Part shown: positions 24,355-31,687 of the stretch, in pieces
Layout: every line of letters starts with the position of its first letter
Position numbering within the stretch: position 1 is the first letter of the stretch
Assembly (NCBI GenBank): GCA_938044045.1
Contig: CALIQN010000023.1
Location: 1-41,436, forward strand
DNA: 41,436 bases
Source: an uncultured Peptococcaceae bacterium
GTDB lineage: Bacteria; Bacillota; Peptococcia; Peptococcales; Peptococcaceae
Direction: 5' to 3'
Translations under genes and position numbers: made by a program
Notes under the pieces: generated by a model
The model's input: the letters and a program-made list of their open reading frames with translations, nothing else
Database searches by the model: none
Told to the model about the DNA's origin: nothing

Positions 24355-24897
24355 ATGAAGAAAATTTTGATGGCGTTACTGACTTTGTCATTAATGCTTA
24401 CCATAGTAGGTTGTGGTGCAAAGGATGAGCCAGTAGAGACAGTAGAAAATACAACAACTGATAGCAATGTGGCTCAAGGAAAAAAGGATTATAAGATTGT
24501 CAGAGATCAGGAAGTTGGCACCTATGTGAAATCAGATCCAGGAACAACACTAGAGTACACGATTTATCTTGATCAAGAAAAAACAGTGGTTAAATTGATT
24601 AAGCATGTTGTGATCCAATACGCTGATGCTGGTCAAACAAAAGATGAGGTACAAGCACTATTTGCAAAGGAATATGAACCTTATAAGGGTATTACGGGGA
24701 TAGAAGTTTCTACTGAATTTGGTGATAAAGAAGCAAATGCTACGCTAACCATTGACTATGACAAGGTTCCTGTAACTGAGTTTAATGCTAAGTTAAAAGG
24801 CGATGAAAAATTACAGAGCCTTATGCTTTTTGGTTATGCAGACTTAGACTTTATGGAAGGCTTTTTTAAACAAAATAAGTTTACTTTCAAAGAATAA
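24355..24897 (+). CDS. DUF1307 (YehR-like) lipoprotein 4
   Basis: The 180-aa lipoprotein has the signal KKILMALLTLSLMLTIVGC. After a Glu/Thr-rich linker the domain is recognisable but diverged: TTLEYTIYLDQEKTVVKLIK, VIQYADAGQTKDEVQALF, YKGITGIEVSTEFGDKEANATLTIDYDKV. The C-terminal end (FGYADLDFMEGFFKQNKFTFKE) differs from the other copies. ATG 24355 has AAAGAGG upstream. No TAGACA-type promoter is visible in the 80 bases before it, so it may be read through from upstream or use a weaker promoter. Confidence 0.82.
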   Translation: MKKILMALLTLSLMLTIVGCGAKDEPVETVENTTTDSNVAQGKKDYKIVRDQEVGTYVKSDPGTTLEYTIYLDQEKTVVKLIKHVVIQYADAGQTKDEVQALFAKEYEPYKGITGIEVSTEFGDKEANATLTIDYDKVPVTEFNAKLKGDEKLQSLMLFGYADLDFMEGFFKQNKFTFKE

Positions 24898-24904
24898 AGG
24901 GCTG

Positions 24905-24939
24905 TCCTCTCTTGCACTTTTGTAAGAGGGGATTTTTTT
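24905..24939 (+). terminator. terminator after lipoprotein 4
   Basis: TCCTCTCTTGCA paired with TGTAAGAGGGGA (some wobble) followed by seven Ts. Confidence 0.85.
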
Positions 24940-24949
24940 ACGTCATTGA

Positions 24950-24978
24950 TTGATTTGGATTAAGATAATTGCTATACT
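24950..24978 (+). promoter_or_regulatory. promoter of the [FeFe] hydrogenase gene
   Basis: TTGATT, a 17-base spacer and TATACT with a TGC extension. The start point would be near 24985, leaving a leader of about 90 bases. Confidence 0.65.
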
Positions 24979-24989
24979 AAAGATTAGGG

Positions 24990-25036
24990 AGGGTAGCGAG
25001 AGCTACTCTATTTCTATATAGAGGTATTTTTTAAAT
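24990..25036 (+). promoter_or_regulatory. structured leader of the hydrogenase gene, possible attenuator
   Basis: Hairpin 1 is AGGGTAGC-GAGA-GCTACTCT (24990-25009), an 8-bp stem with a GNRA tetraloop. Hairpin 2 (CTCTAT/ATAGAG, 25006-25023) uses four bases of hairpin 1 and is followed by GTATTTTTTAAAT. The two exclude each other, the layout of an attenuator, but hairpin 2 is weak. Confidence 0.35.
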
Positions 25037-25075
25037 AATCTGACAAGTTTGGTTAGGATTATGGAGGGAGAAAAA

Positions 25076-26605
25076 ATGAAAGAGGCTTATGCAGATTTAT
25101 TATATGTGCGACGTAAAGTATTTGCAGAGATTGCGAGATTGGCATATGAGAGCGGTGATATCCATCATTTGGAAAAACTAGTGTATGATATTTTACCTGG
25201 TGAAGATGCAAAGTATCGTGATAGTATTTTTTTGGAGCGTGCTATTGTAGGGGAAAGATTGCGTCTAGCCCTTGGGTTGCCAGTACGTTTGGCATCAGAT
25301 CATGGACCTTTAGATGAGGGGATTGATGAATTTGCAGTGGAAGAGCGTGTTTATGAGCCACCACTGGTCAATGTGATTACCTTTGCTTGCATGCGTTGTC
25401 CGACCAAAACAGTGTATATTACAGACAATTGCCGTAAATGTCTCGCCCATCCTTGTATGAATGTTTGCCCTAAATCTTGTATTAGTTTTGCTAGTGATCG
25501 GGCAGTAATTGATCAGTCTCTTTGTATCAAATGTGGTCGTTGTGAGATGTCTTGTCCTTATCATGCAATTGTGACTTATGATAGACCTTGTGCCGTGGCT
25601 TGTGGGGTCAAGGCGATTGGCTCTGATGAGCTAGATAGGGCAAAGATTGATTATGATAAATGCGTTTCTTGTGGACAGTGTATTAGTGCTTGTCCTTTTG
25701 GGGCAATTTCTGATAAGGGACAAATTTATCAACTTGTGCGTACGATTTGTAAAGCCAAGCAAGTGGTAGCGATTGTAGCACCATCATTTGTAGGACAATT
25801 TGGGGCCAAGGTTTCACCAGAGCAAATTTTTTCAGGGATCAAAGCCTTGGGCTTTACAGAGGTTATGGAAGTTGGCTTAGGGGCGGACTTTACTACCTTG
25901 CACGAATCAGAAGAATACATTGAAGGCTTGGTCCATGGACGTAATTTCATGGGGACGAGTTGTTGCAATTCTTGGTCTCTTATGGTGGACAAATTCTATC
26001 CAGAATATCGTGGTCATATTTCTGAGACAGCAACACCGATGATTGAAACTGCTTATTATTTAAAAAGCCAATATCCAGATGCCAAGGTCGTCTTTATTGG
26101 GCCATGTATTTCCAAGAAATTAGAAGCCTTGCGCAGTTATGTGAAGGATTATGTGGATTTTGTCATTACCTTTGAAGAGCTTGCAGGTCTATTTGAAGCC
26201 AAAAATATTGACCTGGCGAGCTTTGAGGTTGAAGACGCCTTAGATGATGCGTCTAAATCTGCACGTGGCTATGCACGTGCTGGGGGTGTGGCTGAGGCTG
26301 TTGGTGAAATGGTCAAGGCTAAGCGTCCAGATTTAGAAATCAAGATAGAGGGCGCTGAAGGCTTAGATGAATGTATGAAGCTGATGAAACTCGCTTCTCT
26401 AGGCAAAAAAGATGGCTATCTTTTAGAGGGCATGGCTTGTAAGGGTGGTTGTATCGGTGGACCAGGGGTTTTAATTGATCGTACAAAGACTGGACGTGCC
26501 TTGGATACCTTTATGAGAAGTTCAAGGATTCAGACACCACTGGAAAATAAAAAACTTTATGAATATGGTGAAGAGTTTCATCAGAAAGATGGCTTAGAAG
26601 ACTAA
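25076..26605 (+). CDS. monomeric [FeFe] hydrogenase, group B-like
   Basis: The 509-aa enzyme interconverts H2 with protons and electrons using an H-cluster. An N-terminal unit with Cys-rich stretches (105-135) precedes two [4Fe-4S] ferredoxin motifs, CIKCGRCEMSCP (150-161) and CVSCGQCISACP (196-207). The H-cluster motifs are L1 TSCCNSW (294-300), L2 GPCISKKLE (342-350) and L3 EGMACKGGCIGG (451-462), giving ligands C297, C344, C455, C459; C296 would be the proton-relay Cys. L1 has Asn for the canonical Pro and L2 has Gly for Met, which suggests a non-classical (group B-like) enzyme. ATG 25076 follows GGAGGG. It is a single gene after the lipoprotein cluster; its maturase hydF is at 4380. Ferredoxin is the likely partner. 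Confidence 0.93.
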   Translation: MKEAYADLLYVRRKVFAEIARLAYESGDIHHLEKLVYDILPGEDAKYRDSIFLERAIVGERLRLALGLPVRLASDHGPLDEGIDEFAVEERVYEPPLVNVITFACMRCPTKTVYITDNCRKCLAHPCMNVCPKSCISFASDRAVIDQSLCIKCGRCEMSCPYHAIVTYDRPCAVACGVKAIGSDELDRAKIDYDKCVSCGQCISACPFGAISDKGQIYQLVRTICKAKQVVAIVAPSFVGQFGAKVSPEQIFSGIKALGFTEVMEVGLGADFTTLHESEEYIEGLVHGRNFMGTSCCNSWSLMVDKFYPEYRGHISETATPMIETAYYLKSQYPDAKVVFIGPCISKKLEALRSYVKDYVDFVITFEELAGLFEAKNIDLASFEVEDALDDASKSARGYARAGGVAEAVGEMVKAKRPDLEIKIEGAEGLDECMKLMKLASLGKKDGYLLEGMACKGGCIGGPGVLIDRTKTGRALDTFMRSSRIQTPLENKKLYEYGEEFHQKDGLED

Positions 26606-26607
26606 AA

Positions 26608-26644
26608 AAACGGACTAAAAGTGTTTATCACTTTTAGTCCGTTT
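26608..26644. terminator. bidirectional terminator overlapping a convergent gene end
   Basis: The perfect 16-bp stem AAACGGACTAAAAGTG / CACTTTTAGTCCGTTT has a TTTAT loop. It ends hydrogenase transcription; on the minus strand the stop codon of the 109-aa gene (26634-26636) lies within the stem. Confidence 0.85.
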
Positions 26645-26963
26645 GAGCAAGTAGCATCATAATGACACAGAGGCCAAGACAAGCCAGGTTAAAATAGGAG
26701 AGATAGTCAATTTGTTTGAGTTTTTTTGCTGTAGGATTGGGCTTTTTGAGAAAATCTTTTTGTATGAGACTGGCAAAGACTATGCCAGCGACCAGTAAAA
26801 AGATCACGACACTGTGCCACAAAAAAGGAAAGCTAGCATTTGGGTTATACCCAGTAAGAAAGGCTAGGGCAAAGAAAACCGGGGCGAAGAGGACACTTAA
26901 GCCACTAGAAAGCTCGTAGAGCTTATTTTTTTCGGCTGACTTTTGAGCTTGTTTTTTAGACAT
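26634..26963 (-). CDS. small membrane protein (109 aa), unknown
   Basis: The charged N-terminus (SKKQAQKSAEKNKLYE) is followed by three hydrophobic segments: LSVLFAPVFFALAFLTG, LWHSVVIFLLVAGIVFA and YFNLACLGLCVIMMLLA. A Lys-rich loop separates the last two. ATG 26963 overlaps the end of the upstream 89-aa gene by eight bases and has GGACTGG upstream. It is the last gene of the HAD/ABC-F operon. I do not recognise the family. Confidence 0.75.
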   Translation of the reverse strand: MSKKQAQKSAEKNKLYELSSGLSVLFAPVFFALAFLTGYNPNASFPFLWHSVVIFLLVAGIVFASLIQKDFLKKPNPTAKKLKQIDYLSYFNLACLGLCVIMMLLAQTD

Positions 26964-27225
26964 TTTCCAGTCCTTTCATCGGATCGCTGTTGAACATGAT
27001 GGTGGCAATTTCTTCATCTTCTTTGCAAGTTAAGATGTGCAGGATATCATAGGCTCTGTCCTCTAAGTCATCAAGGTCATAAGACCAATTTTTAGTGGCA
27101 AAGTTATAGCGGTCATCTTGATCCATTTCATTGTGTTTAATAGCGTAAACGTAGCTTGTCCATTCACTGTCTAGCTTTATCATATAGTAGTCCGTATTGA
27201 TCTTGGCTTTATTATCGCCTGCCAT
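26956..27225 (-). CDS. small acidic protein (89 aa), unknown
   Basis: This acidic cytosolic protein is rich in Asp and Tyr (DSEWTSYVYAIKHNEMDQDD, NWSYDLDDLEDRAYDILHIL). There is no signal or membrane segment. A strong ribosome binding site (AAGGAGG) overlaps the stop of the ABC-F gene, so it is coupled to it, and its 3' end overlaps the 109-aa membrane protein gene. I know no family for it. Confidence 0.75.
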   Translation of the reverse strand: MAGDNKAKINTDYYMIKLDSEWTSYVYAIKHNEMDQDDRYNFATKNWSYDLDDLEDRAYDILHILTCKEDEEIATIMFNSDPMKGLENV

Positions 27226-27237
27226 GATTTTTCCTCC

Positions 27238-29118
27238 TTACGTTGGTGTATTAAGAGCTTCTTTCTTTTCTTCTAGACTCAACCAATAGAGCATTTTTTC
27301 TTCTAAATCGTTAGAAAGCTTGTTTTTTTCTTCTTGAAGAGTGATGAGCTTAGTCGCATCTGTGGCATAACGTGCCATTTCTTCATCAAGATTTTGTAGA
27401 GATTTTTCCAACATGGCAATTTCAAGCGGTAAGCTTTCCAGATCTTTTTGTTCTTGCCAAGAGAGCTTTTGAGGTTTTTGAAGAGGTGCTTTGGTTGTCT
27501 TTTTTTCTTTAACTTGTAGATTTTGAGGCTTTTCATCCAAATACGTTAAGTAATCACTAAAGCCTCCTCTTATCAAACGAAGTGTTGCATCTTCCAAGAC
27601 AAAGACTTTATTGGCGATACGATCAATAAAGTAGCGATCGTGACTAGCGATTAAGATAGGCCCAGGGAAGTAATCCAAAAAGTCCTCAAGTACTTGGATC
27701 GTTGGGATATCGAGGTCGTTGGTCGGTTCGTCTAAAATTAGCATATTGATCTTGCTCATCAAGATGCTGAGGAGGTAAAGTCGGCGTTTTTCACCACCAG
27801 AAAGATAGGCTATTTTGTTGTTTTTTAAGCTAGGTGAAAATAAAAATAGCTCTAGCATTTTAGACGCTGTAATCTTAGAGCCATCTTTTCGTTCAATATA
27901 CTCGCCATGTTCTCTGACATAGTCAATGACGGTCATAGTTTCATCTAAGTCCAGGTTGTGTTGGCGATAATAGCCGATAGAGAGGGTTTCTCCAAAGTCG
28001 ACCTTTCCGGTGAAATCCTCATCTAAGTGTGCAAGGATGTCAAATAGGGTGGATTTTCCGCTACCATTTTTACCGAGGATAGCGATGGCATCATCTTTGG
28101 TAAAGACATAGCTGAAGTCTTTAAAAATAACTTTATTATCACGTACCTTCGTCAGGTTTTCAATTTCAATGATTTTTTTGCCTAAACGTGCTTGTTTGAA
28201 ATCAAGGGTGAGCATGGCATTTTGCTGTTTTTCAAGACTATCTTCTAGAAGATAGAAACGTTCAATACGTGCTTTTTGCTTGGTACGTCTAGCTTCTACA
28301 CCTTTTTTCATCCACATGAGCTCTTTTTTATAAAGGCGTTCTTTTTTTCGTGCCATCTCATCTTCTAAGGCGAGTCGATTGGCTTTTTCATTGAGGTAGG
28401 TAGTGTAGTTACCAAGGTAGCGATAGAGTCTGCCATTTTCAAGTTCTAGCATGGTATTACAAACACGATCAAGAAAATAGCGATCGTGGGTGATTAAGAC
28501 AAGGGCACAATTTTTCTCTTTAAGGGTTTTTTCCAGCCAAACAATAGTATCATAGTCTAAGTGGTTGGTTGGTTCGTCTAAAAGTAAGAGGTTTGATGGA
28601 CGAATGAGGGCAGAGGCAAGGGCGACTTTTTTTCGTTCTCCCCCTGATAAGGTGTTCATCTTTCTTGTCGTATCAGTTAAGCCTAATTTAGATAAAATGG
28701 CTCGGGCATCACTTTCAAGACGCCAGGCATCGAGACGATCCATTTCCTCAGTGGCTTTTTGAAAAAGCTCATCTGCCATTTTTGTCTTTTCTTCAAGAGC
28801 AATCAAGCTTGCTTCATAGGCTTTGACTGCCATAAAAATGGGTGAAGTTCCTGCAAAGATGGCTTCTAAGATAGTCAAATCATTACACTCAGGCAAATCT
28901 TGAGAGAGATATTCCAAGTTGAGTTTATTGGATGTCAGACACTCGCCTTTATCAGGGCTGATCTTTCCAGCTAATATTTTTAGTAGAGTAGATTTACCAG
29001 AACCATTGATACCGATGAGTCCAATCTTATCCTTGTCACTGATACTCAGACTGAGTTGACTAAAAATGGTCTTATCCCCATAAGTTTGAGTGAGGTTTTT
29101 TCCTTCAAGTAATAGCAT
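27238..29118 (-). CDS. ABC-F family ATPase, Uup type
   Basis: The soluble protein with two ATPase domains lacks membrane segments; ABC-F members bind the ribosome or, for Uup, branched DNA and ribosomes. Domain 1 has Walker A GINGSGKST, signature LSGGERKKVALA and Walker B LLLLDEPTNHLD; the linker helices contain the Uup-like LYKKELMWMKKGVEARRTKQKARIERF region; domain 2 has GKNGSGKST, LSGGEKRRLYLL and MLILDEPTNDLD. A C-terminal coiled-coil region (about 530-626, with KELS/EKSLQNLDEEMARY) matches the Uup/EttA-like tail. The 626-aa length fits. ATG 29118 overlaps the HAD stop by one base. Resistance-type ABC-F function is less likely given the Uup features. Confidence 0.92.
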   Translation of the reverse strand: MLLLEGKNLTQTYGDKTIFSQLSLSISDKDKIGLIGINGSGKSTLLKILAGKISPDKGECLTSNKLNLEYLSQDLPECNDLTILEAIFAGTSPIFMAVKAYEASLIALEEKTKMADELFQKATEEMDRLDAWRLESDARAILSKLGLTDTTRKMNTLSGGERKKVALASALIRPSNLLLLDEPTNHLDYDTIVWLEKTLKEKNCALVLITHDRYFLDRVCNTMLELENGRLYRYLGNYTTYLNEKANRLALEDEMARKKERLYKKELMWMKKGVEARRTKQKARIERFYLLEDSLEKQQNAMLTLDFKQARLGKKIIEIENLTKVRDNKVIFKDFSYVFTKDDAIAILGKNGSGKSTLFDILAHLDEDFTGKVDFGETLSIGYYRQHNLDLDETMTVIDYVREHGEYIERKDGSKITASKMLELFLFSPSLKNNKIAYLSGGEKRRLYLLSILMSKINMLILDEPTNDLDIPTIQVLEDFLDYFPGPILIASHDRYFIDRIANKVFVLEDATLRLIRGGFSDYLTYLDEKPQNLQVKEKKTTKAPLQKPQKLSWQEQKDLESLPLEIAMLEKSLQNLDEEMARYATDATKLITLQEEKNKLSNDLEEKMLYWLSLEEKKEALNTPT

Positions 29119-29753
29119 TAGAGTAACTCTTCATAAGAAGTGATAAAGCGAGAGGATTTTTGCCTGATTAAAGGTTCTGCCCAACTTGAAGCTTCATCTG
29201 CGACACCAATTGTTGAAAAACCTGCATTGTAGGCTGTGGTAATGGCTTGGATGGTATCCTCAAAAACAACACAGTCATCCACTTTAAGATCAAATTGTTT
29301 GGCACAATAAAGATAGATATCAGGTTCACTCTTGCGTTTGCCGATTTCTGGGACGGTGATAAAAAAGTCAAAGTATTTTTCTAAATCCAGTCTTTCAATT
29401 AGTGGTGAAAAAAGTTCCCTAGGGGTTGCTGTGGCGATACAAGTAGGAATCTTTTCACTTCTAAGTTTTTGGAGATAGTCGAGTGCAAAAGGCTTTAAGA
29501 TAATATTTTCTTGGTATTCTTTTTGCATACGTCCATGATAATTTTTTACCATGTCTTCCCAAGTGAGCTTAGGGTCAAGGACTTTGATTCGGTCAAAGAT
29601 AAATTTAAAGCTACCTGCTTGGTTAATTAAGCGTTCGATATCATCTTGAGTGGCTTCTAGGTTGTACTCTCCTAGGTATTCTCGCATATGTTTTCGCCAA
29701 TAGGGCATGGAATCAATCAGTGTACCATCCATATCAAAAATAGCTGCTTTCAT
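29118..29753 (-). CDS. HAD-superfamily phosphatase, beta-phosphoglucomutase-like
   Basis: The 211-aa protein has motif I FDMDGT (D7, D9), a helical cap, motif II CIATATP, a Lys in IGKRKSEPDIY (motif III) and motif IV FEDTIQAI. It is a small phosphate-ester phosphatase or mutase of unknown substrate. I chose ATG 29753 (MKAAIFDMDGT) with AAGGAG six bases upstream; an ATG at 29786 overlaps the promoter -10. It heads the four-gene minus-strand operon with the ABC-F gene. Confidence 0.9.
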   Translation of the reverse strand: MKAAIFDMDGTLIDSMPYWRKHMREYLGEYNLEATQDDIERLINQAGSFKFIFDRIKVLDPKLTWEDMVKNYHGRMQKEYQENIILKPFALDYLQKLRSEKIPTCIATATPRELFSPLIERLDLEKYFDFFITVPEIGKRKSEPDIYLYCAKQFDLKVDDCVVFEDTIQAITTAYNAGFSTIGVADEASSWAEPLIRQKSSRFITSYEELL

Positions 29754-29784
29754 AATAATCTCCTTTTTTCTTGATAATATCCCC

Positions 29785-29814
29785 ATTCTAACAAAAGCGA
29801 ACTTGGTTTGGCAA
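29785..29814 (-). promoter_or_regulatory. promoter of the HAD-ABC-F operon
   Basis: On the minus strand: TTGCCA (29814-29809), an 18-base spacer and TAGAAT (29790-29785). Transcription would start near 29778. Confidence 0.6.
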
Positions 29815-29866
29815 TTTAGGGAGGTATTGAAAAAAGAAAAAAGTGATATAAATAAAATTTATGATA

Positions 29867-29895
29867 TTGAAAAAATAAAAAAGAAATGGTATACT
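29867..29895 (+). promoter_or_regulatory. promoter of the CBS protein gene
   Basis: TTGAAA, a 17-base spacer of mostly A, then TATACT. It lies in an A-rich stretch (29825-29885) that could act as an UP element. Confidence 0.65.
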
Positions 29896-29934
29896 AAATT
29901 AAACAAATAAATAAATTGCAAAGGGGAAATTATC

Positions 29935-30435
29935 ATGGCTATTGTTAGAAACATTATGAACACAGTGGTGTATTCCTTGCCATCTACGGCAACAATCGGG
30001 GATGCTATCCGCATGATGGCAGAAAAGAAAATCGGTGGGATGCCTCTTGTTAATGAAAACAATGTTCCAATTGCATACGTAAGCGATGGTGATATTTTAA
30101 GCTACATCATCAAGAATGTTGAAAAAAGAAATTCAAAGTTCCTCAATATTCGTGGTTGGTATGATTTGGATTGTTTTTCACAATATTTAAACTATGTTGT
30201 CAATGACAGTGTCATGAGTTGTGCCACCCAACGCCTTTTCACCGTAGAAGCAGATGTTCGTGAAAGAGATGCAGCAAAATTTATGAATAAAAAGCATCTA
30301 AAGATGGTGCCGGTAGTTGATGAAGGCAAATTAGTTGGTATTCTTAGCCAAACAAAAATGGTACAAGCACTCTTTATAAATTATCTCAATAATCCTGATG
30401 AAGAATGCATTAGTGAACCAGCTAGTGAATTTTAG
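29935..30435 (+). CDS. CBS-domain pair protein
   Basis: The 166-aa cytosolic protein is made of two CBS motifs. CBS1 runs from residue 6 (IMNTVVYSLPSTATIGDAIRMMAEKKIGGMPLVNENNVPIAYVS) to about 62; an insertion (NSKFLNIRGWYDLDCFSQYLNYV) follows; CBS2 is at about 92-150 (VMSCATQRLFTVEADVRERDAAKFMNKKHLKMVPVVD). Such pairs bind adenine nucleotides or S-adenosylmethionine and act as energy sensors. ATG 29935 has AAAGGGG upstream. It is monocistronic with its own promoter and terminator; the partner is unknown. Confidence 0.9.
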   Translation: MAIVRNIMNTVVYSLPSTATIGDAIRMMAEKKIGGMPLVNENNVPIAYVSDGDILSYIIKNVEKRNSKFLNIRGWYDLDCFSQYLNYVVNDSVMSCATQRLFTVEADVRERDAAKFMNKKHLKMVPVVDEGKLVGILSQTKMVQALFINYLNNPDEECISEPASEF

Positions 30436-30446
30436 TCAATAGCAAT

Positions 30447-30474
30447 ACCCATCTCTTAAGAGGTGGGTGTTTTT
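30447..30474 (+). terminator. terminator after the CBS gene
   Basis: ACCCATCTCTT / AAGAGGTGGGT hairpin followed by GTTTTTG. Confidence 0.8.
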
Positions 30475-30600
30475 GCACACTTGAGGCAAACAAAAAGGTG
30501 GTATTTTCTTTTGGTGCGCCTTGAGTGCCTATACAAGGATATGGTTAAAATGTTTAAAGATGACAACAAAGGTGTAGATGATAGATGAAGGAGCGATGTT

Positions 30601-30840
30601 ATGATTTGGTCAATTATTGTTGGTGGCTTCATAGGGTTTATTGCAGGAGCAATTACCAAAAAAGGTGGCGCAATGGGTATCATTGCTAATATCGTTGCCG
30701 GTTTAGTTGGCTCATCTGTAGGGCAAGCACTCTTTGGGACATGGGGTCCAAGCTTAGCAGGCATGGCACTGGTTCCTTCTATCTTAGGTGCAGTCATTGT
30801 GGTCGCTGTTGTTTCATTTTTCTTCGGAAAAAAAGCATAG
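30601..30840 (+). CDS. GlsB/YeaQ/YmgE-family membrane protein
   Basis: The 79-aa, Gly-rich protein has three hydrophobic segments with the family pattern MIWSIIVGGFIGFIAGAITKKG, GIIANIVAGLVGSSVGQALFG and ILGAVIVVAVVSFFFGKK. It is called transglycosylase-associated in databases, though the role is a general stress-linked membrane protein. ATG 30601 has GGAG upstream. It is paired with a CsbD-like gene downstream; both types are stress-induced in other Firmicutes. Bases 30475-30600 hold a possible weak promoter (TTGAGT at 30521) and nothing else I recognise. Confidence 0.88.
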   Translation: MIWSIIVGGFIGFIAGAITKKGGAMGIIANIVAGLVGSSVGQALFGTWGPSLAGMALVPSILGAVIVVAVVSFFFGKKA

Positions 30841-30892
30841 CTAATATATCGTTTAGAAAAATAATTTTAAAGAAAAGAGAGGAAGTCTCATT

Positions 30893-31117
30893 ATGTCAAT
30901 GGAAGAAAAAATCAATCAAGCTAAAGGTGCATTAAAAGAAGGTCTAGGTAAAGTCACTGGAGACAAAAAAGTAGAAGTAGAAGGCGCTGTAGAAAAGGTA
31001 GGCGCAAAAGTGAAAGAAGTCGCTGAGGATGCGAAAGAACTAACTAAAGATGCTAAAGATGCCATAGAAGGTGCCATTGGTGGCGTCAAAAATATTATCA
31101 ATAAAGATAAAGAATAA
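30893..31117 (+). CDS. CsbD-family stress protein
   Basis: The 74-aa hydrophilic, Lys/Glu/Ala-rich protein opens with MEEKINQAKGALKEGLGKVTGDK, the CsbD signature, followed by amphipathic helical repeats (VEKVGAKVKEVAEDAKELTKDAKD). CsbD proteins are abundant general-stress proteins of unknown mechanism. ATG 30893 has AGAGAGGAAG upstream. It lies 52 bases after the GlsB-like gene, likely cotranscribed, and ends before a bidirectional terminator. Confidence 0.9.
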   Translation: MSMEEKINQAKGALKEGLGKVTGDKKVEVEGAVEKVGAKVKEVAEDAKELTKDAKDAIEGAIGGVKNIINKDKE

Positions 31118-31146
31118 GTAATGGTAATAATCACTATTTCAAAAAG

Positions 31147-31179
31147 AACAGTAAACCTTTTTGGTTTACTGTTTTTTTA
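31147..31179. terminator. bidirectional terminator
   Basis: Perfect 11-bp stem AACAGTAAACC / GGTTTACTGTT with a T5 loop and T run on the right, and A-run on the left giving a T tract on the minus strand. It serves the CsbD gene and the convergent 114-aa gene, whose stop overlaps the T run. Confidence 0.85.
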
Positions 31180-31521
31180 TTCAAATGGTTCGTTTAAGTT
31201 ATAATGCTTTCTTATGCTACTTTCCAATTCAAAATAAGCTGTCATATCATTTGGTTGTGCAGGTATTCCTTTTTTCCAGTACAATTCGCCATAATAAAGG
31301 TGCATTGCCCAATAATAGGGATACTCATGGTTTAATAATCTGGCATCCATTGCACTTGAAATAGGTTTTACAAGATGAGATTGAGATACTATTTCAGATG
31401 CGTTTTCGTATGAAATTTTTACATAGTGTTTTAATAAGTGTTTTATCAATTCACAAAAGCTATACTGATTAATGACAATTCTACCACCATTATCTTCTAA
31501 AACAACACCATCTTTTAACAT
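31177..31521 (-). CDS. hypothetical protein (114 aa)
   Basis: This soluble protein starts MLKDGVVLEDNGGRIVINQY, has a helix with LIKHLLKHYVKISYENASEIV, then an aromatic-rich stretch (HEYPYYWAMHLYYGELYWKKG). Two Cys-poor helices frame it. ATG 31521 has AGGGTGG upstream. It stands alone between opposite-strand genes, and its base composition is more AT-rich than the housekeeping genes, so it may be accessory. I do not recognise a family; an immunity or toxin-antitoxin partner is possible but unsupported. Confidence 0.7.
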   Translation of the reverse strand: MLKDGVVLEDNGGRIVINQYSFCELIKHLLKHYVKISYENASEIVSQSHLVKPISSAMDARLLNHEYPYYWAMHLYYGELYWKKGIPAQPNDMTAYFELESSIRKHYNLNEPFE

Positions 31522-31653
31522 AACTTACCACCCTTGCAATTATTCAATTGTTAGTTTGTAGGAATAGTTTAATGTTCATTTTTACGATGGTCAATTATCT
31601 AAAAATTTTTTGTACTATCTTTTTTGTTGGTACTTTTTTCTCGCTATTGACTC

Positions 31654-31662
31654 TGCTATACT
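31654..31662 (+). promoter_or_regulatory. extended -10 promoter of the VTT protein gene
   Basis: TGCTATACT gives an extended -10 with no good -35. Transcription near 31669 excludes in-frame starts before ATG 31688. Confidence 0.5.
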
Positions 31663-31687
31663 GTTTGTAAAAAAGGAGGTAGGAGAG

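Noticed and set aside
27238..29118. Antibiotic-resistance ABC-F protein
   Set aside because: The linker (LYKKELMWMKKGVEARRTKQ) and the C-terminal coiled coil fit housekeeping Uup; no regulatory leader peptide or attenuator typical of resistance genes is seen.
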